64,000 nt of DNA from Streptomyces sp. A 4/2 (GCF_940670765.1 NZ_CALNVW010000019.1:310001-374000), one strand, 5' to 3'. Positions 16,979 through 26,409 are shown, counted from the stretch's first letter. Numbers and translations are program-made. Notes: generated by a model from the sequence alone, not told the origin.

Positions 16979-17952
16979 TGGACTTCCGGCTCACCGACGA
17001 TCAACTGGCCCTGCGCAACGGCTTCCGTGAGCTGCTCGCCGGACGCTTCGACCGGGAGGCACTGCGGGCGGCCGTGGACCGGGGCACCCTGGACCGGGCG
17101 CTGTGGCGGGAGCTGGGCGACGCCGGGCTGTTCTCGCTGCGGCTCCCCGAGGCGCGGGGCGGTGTCGGGCTCGGACTGCCCGAGGCCGTACTCGTCTTCG
17201 AGGAGGCGGGGCGGGCGCTGCTGCCGGGCCCGCTGGTCGCCACGCACCTCGCGGCCGGCGCGGTGCCGGGCGCCGACACCGGGGAGGCGGTGGTCACCGC
17301 GTCGGACGGCGCCCTGGTGGAGTGGCTGGCGGAAGCCGACGACGTGCTGGGCCAGGACCTCGCCCAGGGCGCCCGCCCCATCCGGTCGGTGGACCCGCTG
17401 ACCCCGCTGCACCGGGTGGGCGGGGAACGGACCGCCGGGCCGGACGTGGTCCTGCCGCCGGGCACGAACGTGGTGACCCTGACGCTGCCACCGGACGCGC
17501 CCGCGCTGACCGCGGCGCTGCTGACGGCGGCGCTCCAGCTCGGCAGCGCCGCCCGCACCACCGAGCTGGCCGTCCAACACGCCCGGCAGCGCGAACAGTT
17601 CGGACAGCCCATCGGAGCATTCCAAGCCGTCAAACATCTGTGCGCGCAGATGCTGGTACGGACCGAGATCGCCAGGGCGGCCGTGTACGCGGCTGCCGTC
17701 ACCGCCGAGGCGGCGGCGGACGAGGCGGACGTGACGGGCGCGTGCGTGCCCGACGCGTACGAGGCGGCCGGTGCGAAGCTGCTCGCCGACGACGCGGCCG
17801 TCCGTAACGCCCGGGACTGTCTCCAGGTCCACGGCGGTATGGGATTCACCTGGGAGGCAGATGTTCATCTCCACCTGAAGCGGGCCTGGGTCAGGGCCGG
17901 GCAGTGGATCACCGCGGCCGAGGCCGAGGAACTGGTCGCGTCCCGGTTGTGA
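16978..17952 (+). CDS. acyl-CoA dehydrogenase, short (beta-like) subunit
   Basis: A 324-residue acyl-CoA dehydrogenase-fold protein, shorter than the usual 380. The middle domain is reduced: the SEP-type FAD loop and the WxTS strand are absent, and the region from about 105 to 165 is compact. The helical domain is kept, with ARQREQFGQPIGAFQAVKH and HGGMGFTWEADVHLHLKRA. This split of features with the preceding gene, plus the one-base overlap (TGATG), supports a heteromeric enzyme. Translation is coupled to the gene before. It is the last gene of the operon. Confidence 0.87.
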   Translation: MDFRLTDDQLALRNGFRELLAGRFDREALRAAVDRGTLDRALWRELGDAGLFSLRLPEARGGVGLGLPEAVLVFEEAGRALLPGPLVATHLAAGAVPGADTGEAVVTASDGALVEWLAEADDVLGQDLAQGARPIRSVDPLTPLHRVGGERTAGPDVVLPPGTNVVTLTLPPDAPALTAALLTAALQLGSAARTTELAVQHARQREQFGQPIGAFQAVKHLCAQMLVRTEIARAAVYAAAVTAEAAADEADVTGACVPDAYEAAGAKLLADDAAVRNARDCLQVHGGMGFTWEADVHLHLKRAWVRAGQWITAAEAEELVASRL

Positions 17953-18427
17953 GGCGCCGGGGGCTCCGCCACCGACGCCGCCGCCGCTGTCCGGCGGGCG
18001 CCACGGCGGCCGTCGCGGCGGGGTCACCGAGCGTTGATATCGGGTTGTGTCCTCCGGCGGACTCGTCACGGGCCGGAGTCGGGGCCGCGCTCCGGTACGC
18101 TCCGAGTGATGCGAACGACCGTGTTGCGCGGATGTCCCGGTGTTGCCTGTGAGGTGGACACCGGGCGGGGAATGCGTGCCGTTCGCACCGTACGTGGGTG
18201 CGAGAAGTGCCCTCGTTCGACTGTCCGCAACAGGCGTCGCACAGTATGCACCACGCCTACTCCTTCGCGCTGGAATATGCCCGAAGCGCTTGTTGCGGTG
18301 ACTGTACGTCAACCATGCTGTCTCTCAAGGGAATCACGGTCCGTGACTCCTGGGAGGCGCTAGGCGATGTTCCCCCGGTGCTTGAAAAGGGTGGGGGTAC
18401 CCCCGGCCGGTTCGGATGGTGTGAGCG
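17953..18427. other. 475-bp intergenic region upstream of the HATPase gene
   Basis: I see no convincing gene here. The stretch holds a perfect 13-bp palindrome, TCACGGTCCGTGA (18334-18346), about 80 bp before the downstream GTG, and a G-rich tract (GGGTGGGGGTACCCCC, 18391-18406). A long regulated leader or a promoter with an operator is likely. Confidence 0.5.
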
Positions 18428-18916
18428 GTGCAGGTGCTTCAGGTGCAGCTGGAGATCGGACCCGATCCCGCGGAGGTGGGACGGGCCCGTAGATGGGCGC
18501 GGTCCAGGCTCGTCGGATGTGGAATAAAGGTCGACGAGCCACTGGCCGAGACGCTCATTCTGTTGATCTCGGAACTGGTCACCAACGCCGTGGTGCACAC
18601 CGGTTGTCCGGCTGTGCTGCGGATGCTGTTCGGCCCGGCCGACGACGCGGGCACGGTACGGGTCGAGGTCGCCGACACCAGCGCCTGCCCGCCCCGGCCG
18701 CGGCACGCGGAGGGCGAGGACACCAACGGCCGTGGCCTGGAGCTGGTCGACGGGCTCGCGGACCGCTGGGGCTGGCAGGCCGAGGGGCGCGGCAAGTCCA
18801 TCTGGTGCGAGGTGGACCGGGGCGTGTGCGAGGCCGCGGGTGGTGCGCCGGGGCGCACGGAAGGCACCTGCGAGCCCAGGTATCAGCCCGTACGCCAGGT
18901 CACCCGTCCTGCGTGA
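18428..18916 (+). CDS. HATPase_c anti-sigma-type ATP-binding protein
   Basis: A 162-residue GHKL-fold protein like the serine kinases RsbW and SpoIIAB, widely expanded in Streptomyces. The N-box is ELVTNAVVH (about residues 50-58), the G1 region is VEVADTSACPPRP, and G2 is NGRGLELVDGLAD. These should bind ATP and Mg and allow phosphorylation of a STAS protein or binding to a sigma factor. GTG 18428 is the only sensible start. No STAS or sigma gene is adjacent, so its partner is unknown. Confidence 0.87.
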   Translation: MQVLQVQLEIGPDPAEVGRARRWARSRLVGCGIKVDEPLAETLILLISELVTNAVVHTGCPAVLRMLFGPADDAGTVRVEVADTSACPPRPRHAEGEDTNGRGLELVDGLADRWGWQAEGRGKSIWCEVDRGVCEAAGGAPGRTEGTCEPRYQPVRQVTRPA

Positions 18917-19005
18917 CGCGCAAAAGGTAATAAGTCGGTCGTAATGGTGCGGAGATGGCGGGCGGTTCTGCCGTCATCCGGAACGCACCTCCAGCCGGTC
19001 GCCCG

Positions 19006-19932
19006 TCACAGGACGGCCACCGGCGCGACCGGTGATCCCGTGCCACCCGCGAAGGGTTCGGGTGTCGCGGTGAGCAGGAAGGCGTACCGCCGCTCTTCTG
19101 CACAGGCTGTGGACAACTTTTCGAGATTCCAGTTCTGGCCCTGGAGCATGCCCATCTCCACCAGGTCCAGGGCGTGCACGGGCATCCAGAGATCCTCGAT
19201 CTCGGGCGGGAACACCTCGAACGTGACGGTGTCGTTGGCGACCGCGGCGACATCCCTGGCGTGGAACCACTCCGGCGTACGGACGGACAGTCCCGGCGAC
19301 GGATAGGTGTAGCCGTGCTTGTCGCCGCCCAGGTAGAGCTGCATCTGACCGGTCCGTACGAGCACGACGTCCCCGGCGCGCACCTTGACTCCGCCGAACT
19401 CCTCCGCCGCCTCCAGATCTTCGGGCGTCACCGCATGACCTCCCTCCAGGCGGTCCACGCCCCGGGCGCGCGCCACGTCCAGCAGTACGCCGCGCGAGAC
19501 CAGGTGCCGCACGGTCCCGATCCCGCTGAACTCGGCTCCCGCGTGCGCGGTGACGGAGGTCGCGGGGCGGCCGTTGTAGATCTTCCCGGAGTGCGACGCA
19601 TGGGTGAGCGCGTCCCAGTGGGTCGCCGTCTGGAGGCTCATCGTCACGATGTCGTCGCTGGTGGCGACGGTGCCGGGGCCGAAGAGCTCCTGGTTGATCT
19701 GGACCATCGCGTGCAGCGGGTTCACCCGCCCCGGGATCATGCCGGTCTGTACGCCGTCGTGCTCCAGCGGTATCGCGAGGGGGATCCGGCGGCCGGTGCG
19801 CACGGTCGCCGCGGCCTCCCGTACGACCTCGTCGGTGATCAGGTTCAGGGTGCCGATCTGGTCCTCGGAGCCCCAACGCCCCCAGTTGTTCACACGTTTG
19901 GCGATGTCGTGGAATTCCGCCGGCAGGGACAT
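19006..19932 (-). CDS. cyclase family protein (kynurenine formamidase-like fold)
   Basis: A 308-residue metal-dependent hydrolase of the cyclase family. The metal-binding motif appears as TATHWDALTHASH near residues 102-114, and LVRTGQMQLYL and PEIEDLWMPVHALDL are family-typical. Members hydrolyse amides, lactones or cyclic intermediates. ATG 19932 is preceded by GGAGG. It is divergent from the SDR/dehydrogenase operon and shares the same 84-bp control gap with one palindromic operator, so both are expected to be induced together. The substrate is unknown, but ring opening of a CoA or acid intermediate would fit the context. Confidence 0.85.
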   Translation of the reverse strand: MSLPAEFHDIAKRVNNWGRWGSEDQIGTLNLITDEVVREAAATVRTGRRIPLAIPLEHDGVQTGMIPGRVNPLHAMVQINQELFGPGTVATSDDIVTMSLQTATHWDALTHASHSGKIYNGRPATSVTAHAGAEFSGIGTVRHLVSRGVLLDVARARGVDRLEGGHAVTPEDLEAAEEFGGVKVRAGDVVLVRTGQMQLYLGGDKHGYTYPSPGLSVRTPEWFHARDVAAVANDTVTFEVFPPEIEDLWMPVHALDLVEMGMLQGQNWNLEKLSTACAEERRYAFLLTATPEPFAGGTGSPVAPVAVL

Positions 19933-19979
19933 CGGGCCTCCAGGGGGCTTGTGCTCGGCTGACTGGCTACCCGTAAAAT

Positions 19980-19994
19980 CTAACGGTCCGTCAG
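19980..19994. promoter_or_regulatory. CTGACG-type palindromic operator (site 3)
   Basis: CTAACGGTCCGTCAG, with one mismatch to the palindrome, between the divergent cyclase (47 bp away) and SDR (22 bp away) genes. Confidence 0.65.
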
Positions 19995-20016
19995 AAACCG
20001 CGGGAAGGGGCCGGAC

Positions 20017-20931
20017 ATGGGGAACTTCTTGGCAGGCAAAGTCATCGCCGTGACAGGTGCCGGGCGTGGCATCGGCAGGGCGGTCGCATGCGCCGCCGCA
20101 GCCGAGGGCGCGAAGGTCGTCGTCAACGACTACGGCGTCTCCATCGAGGGAGGTGAACCCGCCAGCGAGGTCGCCGAGTCCGTCGTCAAGGAGATCGAGG
20201 CGGCGGGCGGCGAAGCGGTCGCGGTCGCCGACGACATCTCGACGATGGCGGGCGGTCAGCGGATCGTCGATGTCGCACTGGAGCGGTACGGGCGGATCGA
20301 CGGCGTCGTGTGCGTCGCCGGGATCCTCCGCGAACGCATGCTCTTCAACATGTCCGAGGAGGAGTGGGACCCGGTGGTCGCCACCCATCTGAAGGGCACG
20401 TTCACCGTCTTCCGGGCCGCGTCGGCGGTGATGCGCAAACAGGGCTCGGGCACCCTCATCGGCTTCACCAGCGGCAACCACCAGGGCAGCGTCGCCCAGG
20501 CCAACTACAGCGCGGCCAAGGGCGGCATCATCTCGCTGGTCCGCAGTGCGGCGCTCGGCCTCAACAAGTACGGCGTGACCGCGAACGCGGTGGCCCCGGT
20601 GGCCCGGACCCGGATGTCCGCGAACGTACCCATGGAGCTGAAGGAGATCGGCGAACCGGAGGACGTGGCCGCCCTGGTGACGTACCTGCTCTCCGACCGG
20701 GCGCGCGCGGAGAAGATCACCGGGCAGGTGTACACGATCGCGGGCCCGAAGATCGCGGTCTGGGCCCAGCCGAGGGAGCTGCGGGCCGGTTACGCGGAGG
20801 GCGCGCCCTGGACGCCCGAGCGGATCGCGGACTTCCTGCCGGGGACGGTGGGGGTGGACCCGATGCCGATGCTGGCCCAGCTGGAGGAGATGGCGCGGGC
20901 GGCGGCGGCGAAGGAGCGGCCCAATGGGTGA
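20017..20931 (+). CDS. short-chain dehydrogenase/reductase (3-hydroxyacyl-CoA dehydrogenase type)
   Basis: A 304-residue NAD(P)-dependent oxidoreductase resembling the dehydrogenase part of peroxisomal multifunctional enzyme 2. The cofactor motif is TGAGRGIG (residues 13-20), followed by NDYGVSIEG, NAG-like VCVAGILRE, the catalytic serine region GFTSGNHQ and YSAAK. A C-terminal extension of about 55 residues is typical of this subgroup. It heads an operon with an acyl-CoA dehydrogenase and a zinc alcohol dehydrogenase, so oxidation of a 3-hydroxyacyl-CoA intermediate is likely. An operator lies 22 bp upstream. Confidence 0.88.
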   Translation: MGNFLAGKVIAVTGAGRGIGRAVACAAAAEGAKVVVNDYGVSIEGGEPASEVAESVVKEIEAAGGEAVAVADDISTMAGGQRIVDVALERYGRIDGVVCVAGILRERMLFNMSEEEWDPVVATHLKGTFTVFRAASAVMRKQGSGTLIGFTSGNHQGSVAQANYSAAKGGIISLVRSAALGLNKYGVTANAVAPVARTRMSANVPMELKEIGEPEDVAALVTYLLSDRARAEKITGQVYTIAGPKIAVWAQPRELRAGYAEGAPWTPERIADFLPGTVGVDPMPMLAQLEEMARAAAAKERPNG

Positions 20932-20987
20932 TCCGGCGGCCGTCCGCCGAGCCGGCCGCCCGTACGCTCCCGTGGAGGAGGCGCACC

Positions 20988-22226
20988 GTGGACTTCACCC
21001 CCGGGCCTGAGGACAGCGCCTTCCGCGCGGAGGCCCGCGCCTGGCTCGAAAGCCACTTCGTGGGCGAGTTCACCGCCGCCGAATCCATCGGCGGACCCGG
21101 CACCGAACACGAGGCACCGGAGCTGCGCCGCGCCTGGGAACGCGAACTGGGCGCGGGCGGCTGGGTCGGCATCGGCTGGGACGGCGAAGGTCGGGGCGGC
21201 GCCGGTCAGGGCGAAGGCCCGGCCGGTACGGGCCGTGGCCCGTACGGGAACCGGCGCGCCACCCTCACCCAACAGGTCGTCTGGGCCGAGGAGTACGCCA
21301 GGATCCGCGCCCCCGGCCGGGTCGGCCACATCGGCGAGAACCTGCTCGCCCCCACCCTCATCGCCTTCGGCGACGACGAACAGCGGGCCCGCTTCCTGCC
21401 GCCGATCGCCCGTGGCGAGGCCCTCTGGTGCCAGGGCTACAGCGAGCCGGGCGCCGGTTCCGACCTGGCGGCGGTGCGCACCGCCGCCGTACCGGACGGG
21501 GGCGGCGGCTACCGCGTCACCGGCCAGAAGATCTGGACCTCGCTCGCCCGGGAGGCCGACTGGTGCTTCGTACTGGCCCGCACCGAGGCGGGCAGCCGCG
21601 GCCACCGCGGGCTGTCGTTCCTGCTGGTCCCGATGGACCAGCCGGGCCGGATCGACGTACGGCCGATCCGCCAGCTCTCCGGCACCAGCGAGTTCAACGA
21701 GGTCTTCTTCGACGGTGCGCGGGCGGACTGCGTGGTCGGCGGCGAGGGCAACGGCTGGCGCGTCGCCACCGGCCTGCTCGCGCTGGAGCGCGGGGTCTCC
21801 ACACTCGTCCAGCAGATCGGCTTCGCCGCCGAACTGGCCGAGGTGGTGCGCACCGCCGTCACGTCCGGGGCCGCCGACGACCCGGTGCTGCGCGACCGGC
21901 TGGTACGCCAGTGGGCCGAGCTGCGCACGATGCGCTGGAACGCCCTGCGCACCCTGGGCCGCACCGACGACATCGGCGCCCCGAGCGTGGCCAAGCTGCT
22001 CTGGGGCGGCTGGCACCAGCGTCTCGGCGAGCTGGCCGTACAGGTGCGGGGGGCGGGCGGCGCCGTCGGACCGTACGACTGGGAGCCGGCGAACCCGTAC
22101 CGACTCGACGCACAGCAGAGCCAGTTCCTCTTCAGCCGGGCCGACACGATCTACGGCGGCTCGGACGAGATCCAGCGCACCATCATCGCCGAGCGGGTGC
22201 TCGGCCTACCGAGGGAGCCGAGATGA
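20988..22226 (+). CDS. acyl-CoA dehydrogenase
   Basis: A 412-residue flavoenzyme of the same alpha-like group as the 15815 gene. It has CQGYSEPGAGSDLAAVR, the strand VTGQKIWTSLA, an arginine-rich helix, and the C-terminal FAD adenine segment YGGSDEIQRTIIAERVLGLP. A glycine-rich insert near residues 63-85 (GEGRGGAGQGEGPAGTGRG) is unusual. GTG 20988 follows GGAGGAG at good spacing. It ends in an ATGA overlap with the alcohol dehydrogenase gene. It probably acts in the same acyl-CoA pathway as the preceding SDR. Confidence 0.9.
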   Translation: MDFTPGPEDSAFRAEARAWLESHFVGEFTAAESIGGPGTEHEAPELRRAWERELGAGGWVGIGWDGEGRGGAGQGEGPAGTGRGPYGNRRATLTQQVVWAEEYARIRAPGRVGHIGENLLAPTLIAFGDDEQRARFLPPIARGEALWCQGYSEPGAGSDLAAVRTAAVPDGGGGYRVTGQKIWTSLAREADWCFVLARTEAGSRGHRGLSFLLVPMDQPGRIDVRPIRQLSGTSEFNEVFFDGARADCVVGGEGNGWRVATGLLALERGVSTLVQQIGFAAELAEVVRTAVTSGAADDPVLRDRLVRQWAELRTMRWNALRTLGRTDDIGAPSVAKLLWGGWHQRLGELAVQVRGAGGAVGPYDWEPANPYRLDAQQSQFLFSRADTIYGGSDEIQRTIIAERVLGLPREPR

Positions 22227-23272
22227 GGGGTGTCGTCTTCGACGGCAAGCAGGCCCGGGTGGTCGACGACCTGGAGATACGTGACCCGGGGCCCGGCGAG
22301 GTCCTGGTGGACATCGCGGCGGCCGGTCTCTGCCACAGCGATCTGTCCGTGATCGACGGGACGATTCCCTTTCCCGCACCGGTCGTTCTCGGCCACGAGG
22401 GCGCGGGCGTCGTCGAGGCGGTCGGTGCGGGCGTGAAGCACGTGGCGCCTGGTGACCACGTGTCGCTGTCCACGCTGGCCAACTGCGGCGCGTGCGCGGA
22501 CTGCGACCGGGGCCGCCCGACGATGTGCCGCAAGGCGATCGGCCGGCCGGGGCAGCCGTTCTCGCGCGGTGGCCAACCGCTGTACCAGTTCGCGTCCAAC
22601 TCGGCCTTCGCCGAACGCACGGTGGTCAAGGCGGTCCAGGCCGTCAAGATCCCCCAGGACATCCCGCTGACCTCGGCCGCCCTGATCGGCTGCGGGGTAC
22701 TGACGGGTGTGGGGGCGGTACTGAACCGGGCGAAGGTCGACCGCGGCGACTCCGTGGTGGTCATCGGCACCGGCGGCATCGGCCTCAACGTCCTCCAGGG
22801 CGCGCGGATCGCGGGCGCGGCGACCGTCGTCGCGGTCGACGCGAACCCCGACAAGGAGGCGGTGGCCCGGCAGTTCGGGGCGACGCACTTCCTGACGTCG
22901 GTGGAGGGCGTACGGGAGATCCTGCCCAAGGGCGCCGACCACGCCTTCGAGTGCGTGGGCCGGGTGGAGCTGATCCGCCAGGCGATCGACCTCCTCGACC
23001 GGCACGGCCAGGCGATCATGCTGGGCACCCCGCCCGCGACGGCGGAGGCGTCGTTCCTGGTGTCGTCGATGTTCCTGGACAAGTCGATCCTGGGCTGCCG
23101 GTACGGGGCCTCGCGCCCGCAGCGGGACATTCCGCTGTACGCCGGGCTGTACCAGCAGGGGCGGCTGCTGCTCGACGAACTGGTGACGGAGACCTACCCG
23201 GTGGAGGACTTCGCGAAGGCGGTGGACGACGCGGAGCACGGGCGGGTGGCACGCGGGGTCCTGACGTTCTGA
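22223..23272 (+). CDS. zinc-dependent alcohol dehydrogenase
   Basis: A 349-residue medium-chain dehydrogenase. Catalytic zinc ligands are in AGLCHSD and GHEGAG; four cysteines in CGACADCDRGRPTMC bind structural zinc; the cofactor motif is GTGGIG. It overlaps the acyl-CoA dehydrogenase gene by four bases. The subfamily is the Rxyl_3153 / class-III-like group that often works with mycothiol or on cyclic alcohols; the actual alcohol is not known. It is the last gene of the operon and is followed by a repeat-rich spacer. Confidence 0.9.
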   Translation: MRGVVFDGKQARVVDDLEIRDPGPGEVLVDIAAAGLCHSDLSVIDGTIPFPAPVVLGHEGAGVVEAVGAGVKHVAPGDHVSLSTLANCGACADCDRGRPTMCRKAIGRPGQPFSRGGQPLYQFASNSAFAERTVVKAVQAVKIPQDIPLTSAALIGCGVLTGVGAVLNRAKVDRGDSVVVIGTGGIGLNVLQGARIAGAATVVAVDANPDKEAVARQFGATHFLTSVEGVREILPKGADHAFECVGRVELIRQAIDLLDRHGQAIMLGTPPATAEASFLVSSMFLDKSILGCRYGASRPQRDIPLYAGLYQQGRLLLDELVTETYPVEDFAKAVDDAEHGRVARGVLTF

Positions 23273-23275
23273 TGC

Positions 23276-23480
23276 TCAGACGTTCTGAAACTCGGACGTT
23301 CAGACTCTCTGACTCTCTGACTCTCTGACTCTCTGACGTTCTGAGCCTCGGACTCTCCGACGTTCGTAAGCTCCGATGTCCGGACCTTCCGGCTACCCGG
23401 CCTTCCGGCTATCCGGATACCCGGCTATCCGGCCTTCTGACTGTCCGGATACCCGGCTATCCGGCCTTCTGACTGTCCGG
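23276..23480. repeat. repeat-rich spacer
   Basis: The gap between the alcohol dehydrogenase and phoD (23273-23713) begins with four perfect GACTCTCT units (23303-23334). A 32-bp unit follows that is repeated perfectly in tandem at 23415-23446 and 23447-23478, surrounded by degenerate copies. No gene is seen in this gap; the last 230 bp should hold the phoD promoter. Confidence 0.85.
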
Positions 23481-23713
23481 TGATCCGGCTGCTCGTTCGG
23501 AGCAGCCGGATTCGGCCGGGTTTCGGCCCGCCACGTGCCTTCCCCGCGTGCTCCGTCCAGTCGCTGCGGCCCCGGCGGCGGTACCCGGGGCTCGCGATCG
23601 CGCCTTTCCGGCAACCGTCACACGCACGATGCGTGGCGTTCAGCGGTACGGCCACTCGGTCCTGTGACTCTCGTTCGCGACAAGAGGCCCCAGGAGCCAG
23701 GGAGTCAATTCGC

Positions 23714-25282
23714 ATGCCCGCAGCAGACGCAGCACGCTCCGCTCTCACCGGCCGCCGCCGGTTCCTCGCAGGTTCCGCCGTCGCGCTCGGCGCCGCGGCC
23801 ACCGTCCAACTTCCGTTCTCCGGCGCCGCATCCGCCGCCGCACCGGCCCTCCCCGACGGGCTGTTCCGGCTCGGCATTGCGTCCGGCGACCCGCTGCCGG
23901 ACGCCGTCGTCCTCTGGACCAGGCTCGCACCCGACCCGCTGAACGGCGGCGGGATGCCGGACGCCCCGGTCACCGTCGAATGGCAGATCGCCGAGGACGA
24001 GCGCTTCCGCACCATCGTGCGCCACGGCACCGAGAGCGCCGTACCGGAGCGTGCCCACAGCGTGCACGCCGACGCCAAGGGGCTGAAGCCGGACCACAGA
24101 TACTGGTACCGGTTCCGCTGCGGCGGCCAGGTCTCGCCCGTCGGCCGCACCCGGACCGCGCCGGATCCGCTCTCCTCCGGCGGCAAGCTCCGCATCGCCC
24201 TCGCCTCCTGCCAGAACTGGCAGCAGGGGTACTTCACCCCGTACGCGGACATGCGCGCCCAGGACCCCGACCTGGTCCTCTTCGTCGGCGACTACATCTA
24301 CGAGTCCACCCCGTCGGCCGCCGCCGTGCGCGTCCACGAGGGCCACGGCGAGCCGTACACCCTGGGCCAGTACCGCAACCGCTACGCCCAGTACCGCACC
24401 GACCCCGACCTCCAGGCGATCCACGCGCAGGCGCCCTGGGTGGTGACCTTCGACGACCACGAGGTCGACAACGACTACGCCGGCCAGGTCCCGCAGGATC
24501 CGGCCAAGCAGTCGCACGAGGCGTTCGTCGCCCGGATCACCGCCGCCTACCAGGCGTACTACGAGCACATGCCGGTGCGCGCCGCGCAGGTCCCGAACGG
24601 GCCGCACGTCCAGATGTACCGGCGCTTCGACTACGGCCGCCTCGTCCGGCTGAACGTCCTGGACACCCGCCAGTTCCGCAGCAACCAGGTCAGCACCCAG
24701 GCGGGCGCGGAGGACCCGAAGCTCACCATGCTCGGCGCGCGGCAGAAGGAGTGGCTGCTGCAGGGGCTGCACCGCTCACCGGCCCAGTGGAACATCATCG
24801 CCTCGCAGATCATGATGGCCGAGACCGACCTGAAGCTCGGGGCGGGCAAGCTCTGGTACTACGACGCCTGGGACGGCTACCAGGTCGAACGCAACGCCCT
24901 GATGGCCGAGTTGCAGAAGGTCCACAACCCGGTGGTGCTCTCCGGCGACCGCCATCTGACGATGATCAGCGACCTGAAGAAGGACTTCGCGCACCCGTCG
25001 TCGGCGGTGGTCGGCGCGGAGTTCGTCGGTACGTCCATCTCCAGCGGCGGCGACCAGGACCTGGCGGCGTTCCACAAGGAGTGGGACCCGCTGAAGGCCG
25101 ACAACCCGCACTGGAAGGTCATCGACGCGCACCGCGGCTACCACCTGTTCGACATCGGGCAGTCGTCGGTGGACGCGCAGGTGCGGGTGGTGGACACGGT
25201 GCTCAGCCGGAAGGCGAAGGCGAGCACCCTGGCCCGGCTGCAGGTGCGGTCGGGGCGGCCGGGGGTGCAGCTGCTGCGCTGA
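23714..25282 (+). CDS. phoD: alkaline phosphatase D, Tat-exported
   Basis: A secreted phosphodiesterase/phosphatase of the PhoD family, 522 residues. The Tat signal is LTGRRRFLAG (twin arginines at 14-16) followed by a weakly hydrophobic stretch and a cleavage region near ASAAAPA. The metallophosphatase core shows FVGDYIYES, TFDDHEVDNDYAG and VLSGDRHLTM, which provide the iron/calcium ligands. It recovers phosphate from phosphodiesters and teichoic-type polymers when phosphate is scarce. ATG 23714 follows AGGGAG. PhoP control is known for the family, but I could not define a clear PHO box. Confidence 0.93.
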   Translation: MPAADAARSALTGRRRFLAGSAVALGAAATVQLPFSGAASAAAPALPDGLFRLGIASGDPLPDAVVLWTRLAPDPLNGGGMPDAPVTVEWQIAEDERFRTIVRHGTESAVPERAHSVHADAKGLKPDHRYWYRFRCGGQVSPVGRTRTAPDPLSSGGKLRIALASCQNWQQGYFTPYADMRAQDPDLVLFVGDYIYESTPSAAAVRVHEGHGEPYTLGQYRNRYAQYRTDPDLQAIHAQAPWVVTFDDHEVDNDYAGQVPQDPAKQSHEAFVARITAAYQAYYEHMPVRAAQVPNGPHVQMYRRFDYGRLVRLNVLDTRQFRSNQVSTQAGAEDPKLTMLGARQKEWLLQGLHRSPAQWNIIASQIMMAETDLKLGAGKLWYYDAWDGYQVERNALMAELQKVHNPVVLSGDRHLTMISDLKKDFAHPSSAVVGAEFVGTSISSGGDQDLAAFHKEWDPLKADNPHWKVIDAHRGYHLFDIGQSSVDAQVRVVDTVLSRKAKASTLARLQVRSGRPGVQLLR

Positions 25283-25307
25283 GCCCGGTCTTACGGTCCC
25301 GGCCGGT

Positions 25308-26339
25308 TCACGGTGCCACGCTCCCGGCCGGGGTGCCGTGTGCCTGGCGGTCCCCGGCCGGGGCGCCGTGTGCCGTACGGAACGTCCGCCGGTACGCGGT
25401 CGGCGTCACTCCCAGCGCCGCCTGGAAGTGCTGGCGCAGCGACTGCGCGGTGCCGAACCCCGCGTCCTGTGCCACCTCGTCGACCGACAGGTCCGAGGAC
25501 TCCAGCAGATACCGGGCACGCTCCACCCGCTGACGGGTCAGCCACTGACCGGGGCTGATGCCCGCCTCCTCCCGGAAGCGGCGGGTGAAGGTGCGGACGG
25601 ACATCGACTCCCGCGCGGCCAGGTCCCGCAGCCGGATCGGCTCGTGCAGCCGGCCCAGCGCCCAGGCCCGTGCCCCGGTCGTCGTCGCCGACTGCGCGTC
25701 CGGCAGCGGGCGTTGGATGTACTGGGCCTGTCCGCCGTCCCGGTGCGGCGGGACGACCGTACGGCGGGCCACGTCGTTGGCGACCGCCGTTCCGTGGTCG
25801 CGGCGCACGATGTGCAGACACAGGTCGATGCCCGCGGCCACGCCCGCCGAGGTCAGTACGTCGCCGTCGTCGACGAACAGGACGTCGGGGTCGACGCGCA
25901 CGGCGGGGAACAGCCGCTGGAAGTGCTCGGCGGACGACCAGTGCGTGGTCGCGGGGCGCCCGTCGAGGTATCCGGCCGCGGCGAGGACGTATCCGCCGGT
26001 GCAGATGGAGACGAGCCGGGTGCCGGGCCGGATGTGGGCAAGGGCGGCGGCCAGCTCGCCGGTGAGCCTGCCCTCGGTGTGCACCGGGCCGAGTTCGTAC
26101 GAGGCGGGGACGACGACGGTGTCGGCGGTGGCGAGCGCCTCGGGTCCGTTCTCGACGCTGATGGAGAAATCGGCGTCGGTACGGACGGGGCCCGGCGGGC
26201 GCACGGAGCAGGTGACGACCTCGTAGAGCGGGCGCCCGTCGGGGCCGTGCGGGCGGTCGAAGATGCGGTGCGGGATGCCGAGTTCGAAGGGGAGCAGCCC
26301 GTCGAGGGCGAGCACGACGATCCGGTGGGGCCGGGGCAT
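25308..26339 (-). CDS. GlxA-type transcriptional regulator (DJ-1/PfpI plus AraC HTH)
   Basis: A 343-residue regulator. The N-terminal DJ-1/PfpI-like domain (about 1-185) holds VSICTGGYVLAAAGYLDGR with the nucleophile-elbow-type cysteine; the C-terminal AraC domain (about 225-325) has SMSVRTFTRRFREEAG and the second helix-turn-helix GFGTAQSLRQHFQAALG. It is divergent from an MFS transporter gene over a 70-bp gap that contains a perfect dyad, so it probably controls that exporter. The extreme C-terminus is a repeated AHGTPAG-type tail encoded by a local DNA repeat. Confidence 0.9.
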   Translation of the reverse strand: MPRPHRIVVLALDGLLPFELGIPHRIFDRPHGPDGRPLYEVVTCSVRPPGPVRTDADFSISVENGPEALATADTVVVPASYELGPVHTEGRLTGELAAALAHIRPGTRLVSICTGGYVLAAAGYLDGRPATTHWSSAEHFQRLFPAVRVDPDVLFVDDGDVLTSAGVAAGIDLCLHIVRRDHGTAVANDVARRTVVPPHRDGGQAQYIQRPLPDAQSATTTGARAWALGRLHEPIRLRDLAARESMSVRTFTRRFREEAGISPGQWLTRQRVERARYLLESSDLSVDEVAQDAGFGTAQSLRQHFQAALGVTPTAYRRTFRTAHGAPAGDRQAHGTPAGSVAP

Positions 26340-26373
26340 GGGGCTCTCCGTTCCTCCTTGTGAGACAGGACTG

Positions 26374-26387
26374 GTGGTCCAGACCAC
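26374..26387. promoter_or_regulatory. dyad between GlxA-type regulator and MFS gene
   Basis: GTGGTC-CA-GACCAC is a perfect palindrome with 6-bp arms in the 70-bp divergent gap. A looser TGAT-ATGC-ATCA follows at 26392-26403. Either could be the binding site of the GlxA-type regulator. Confidence 0.5.
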
Positions 26388-26409
26388 TCCTTGATATGCA
26401 TCAGACACT

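Noticed and set aside
23600..23713. PHO box upstream of phoD
   Set aside because: Only one weak GTTCA-type match was seen and no pair of 11-bp direct repeats, so no site is listed.
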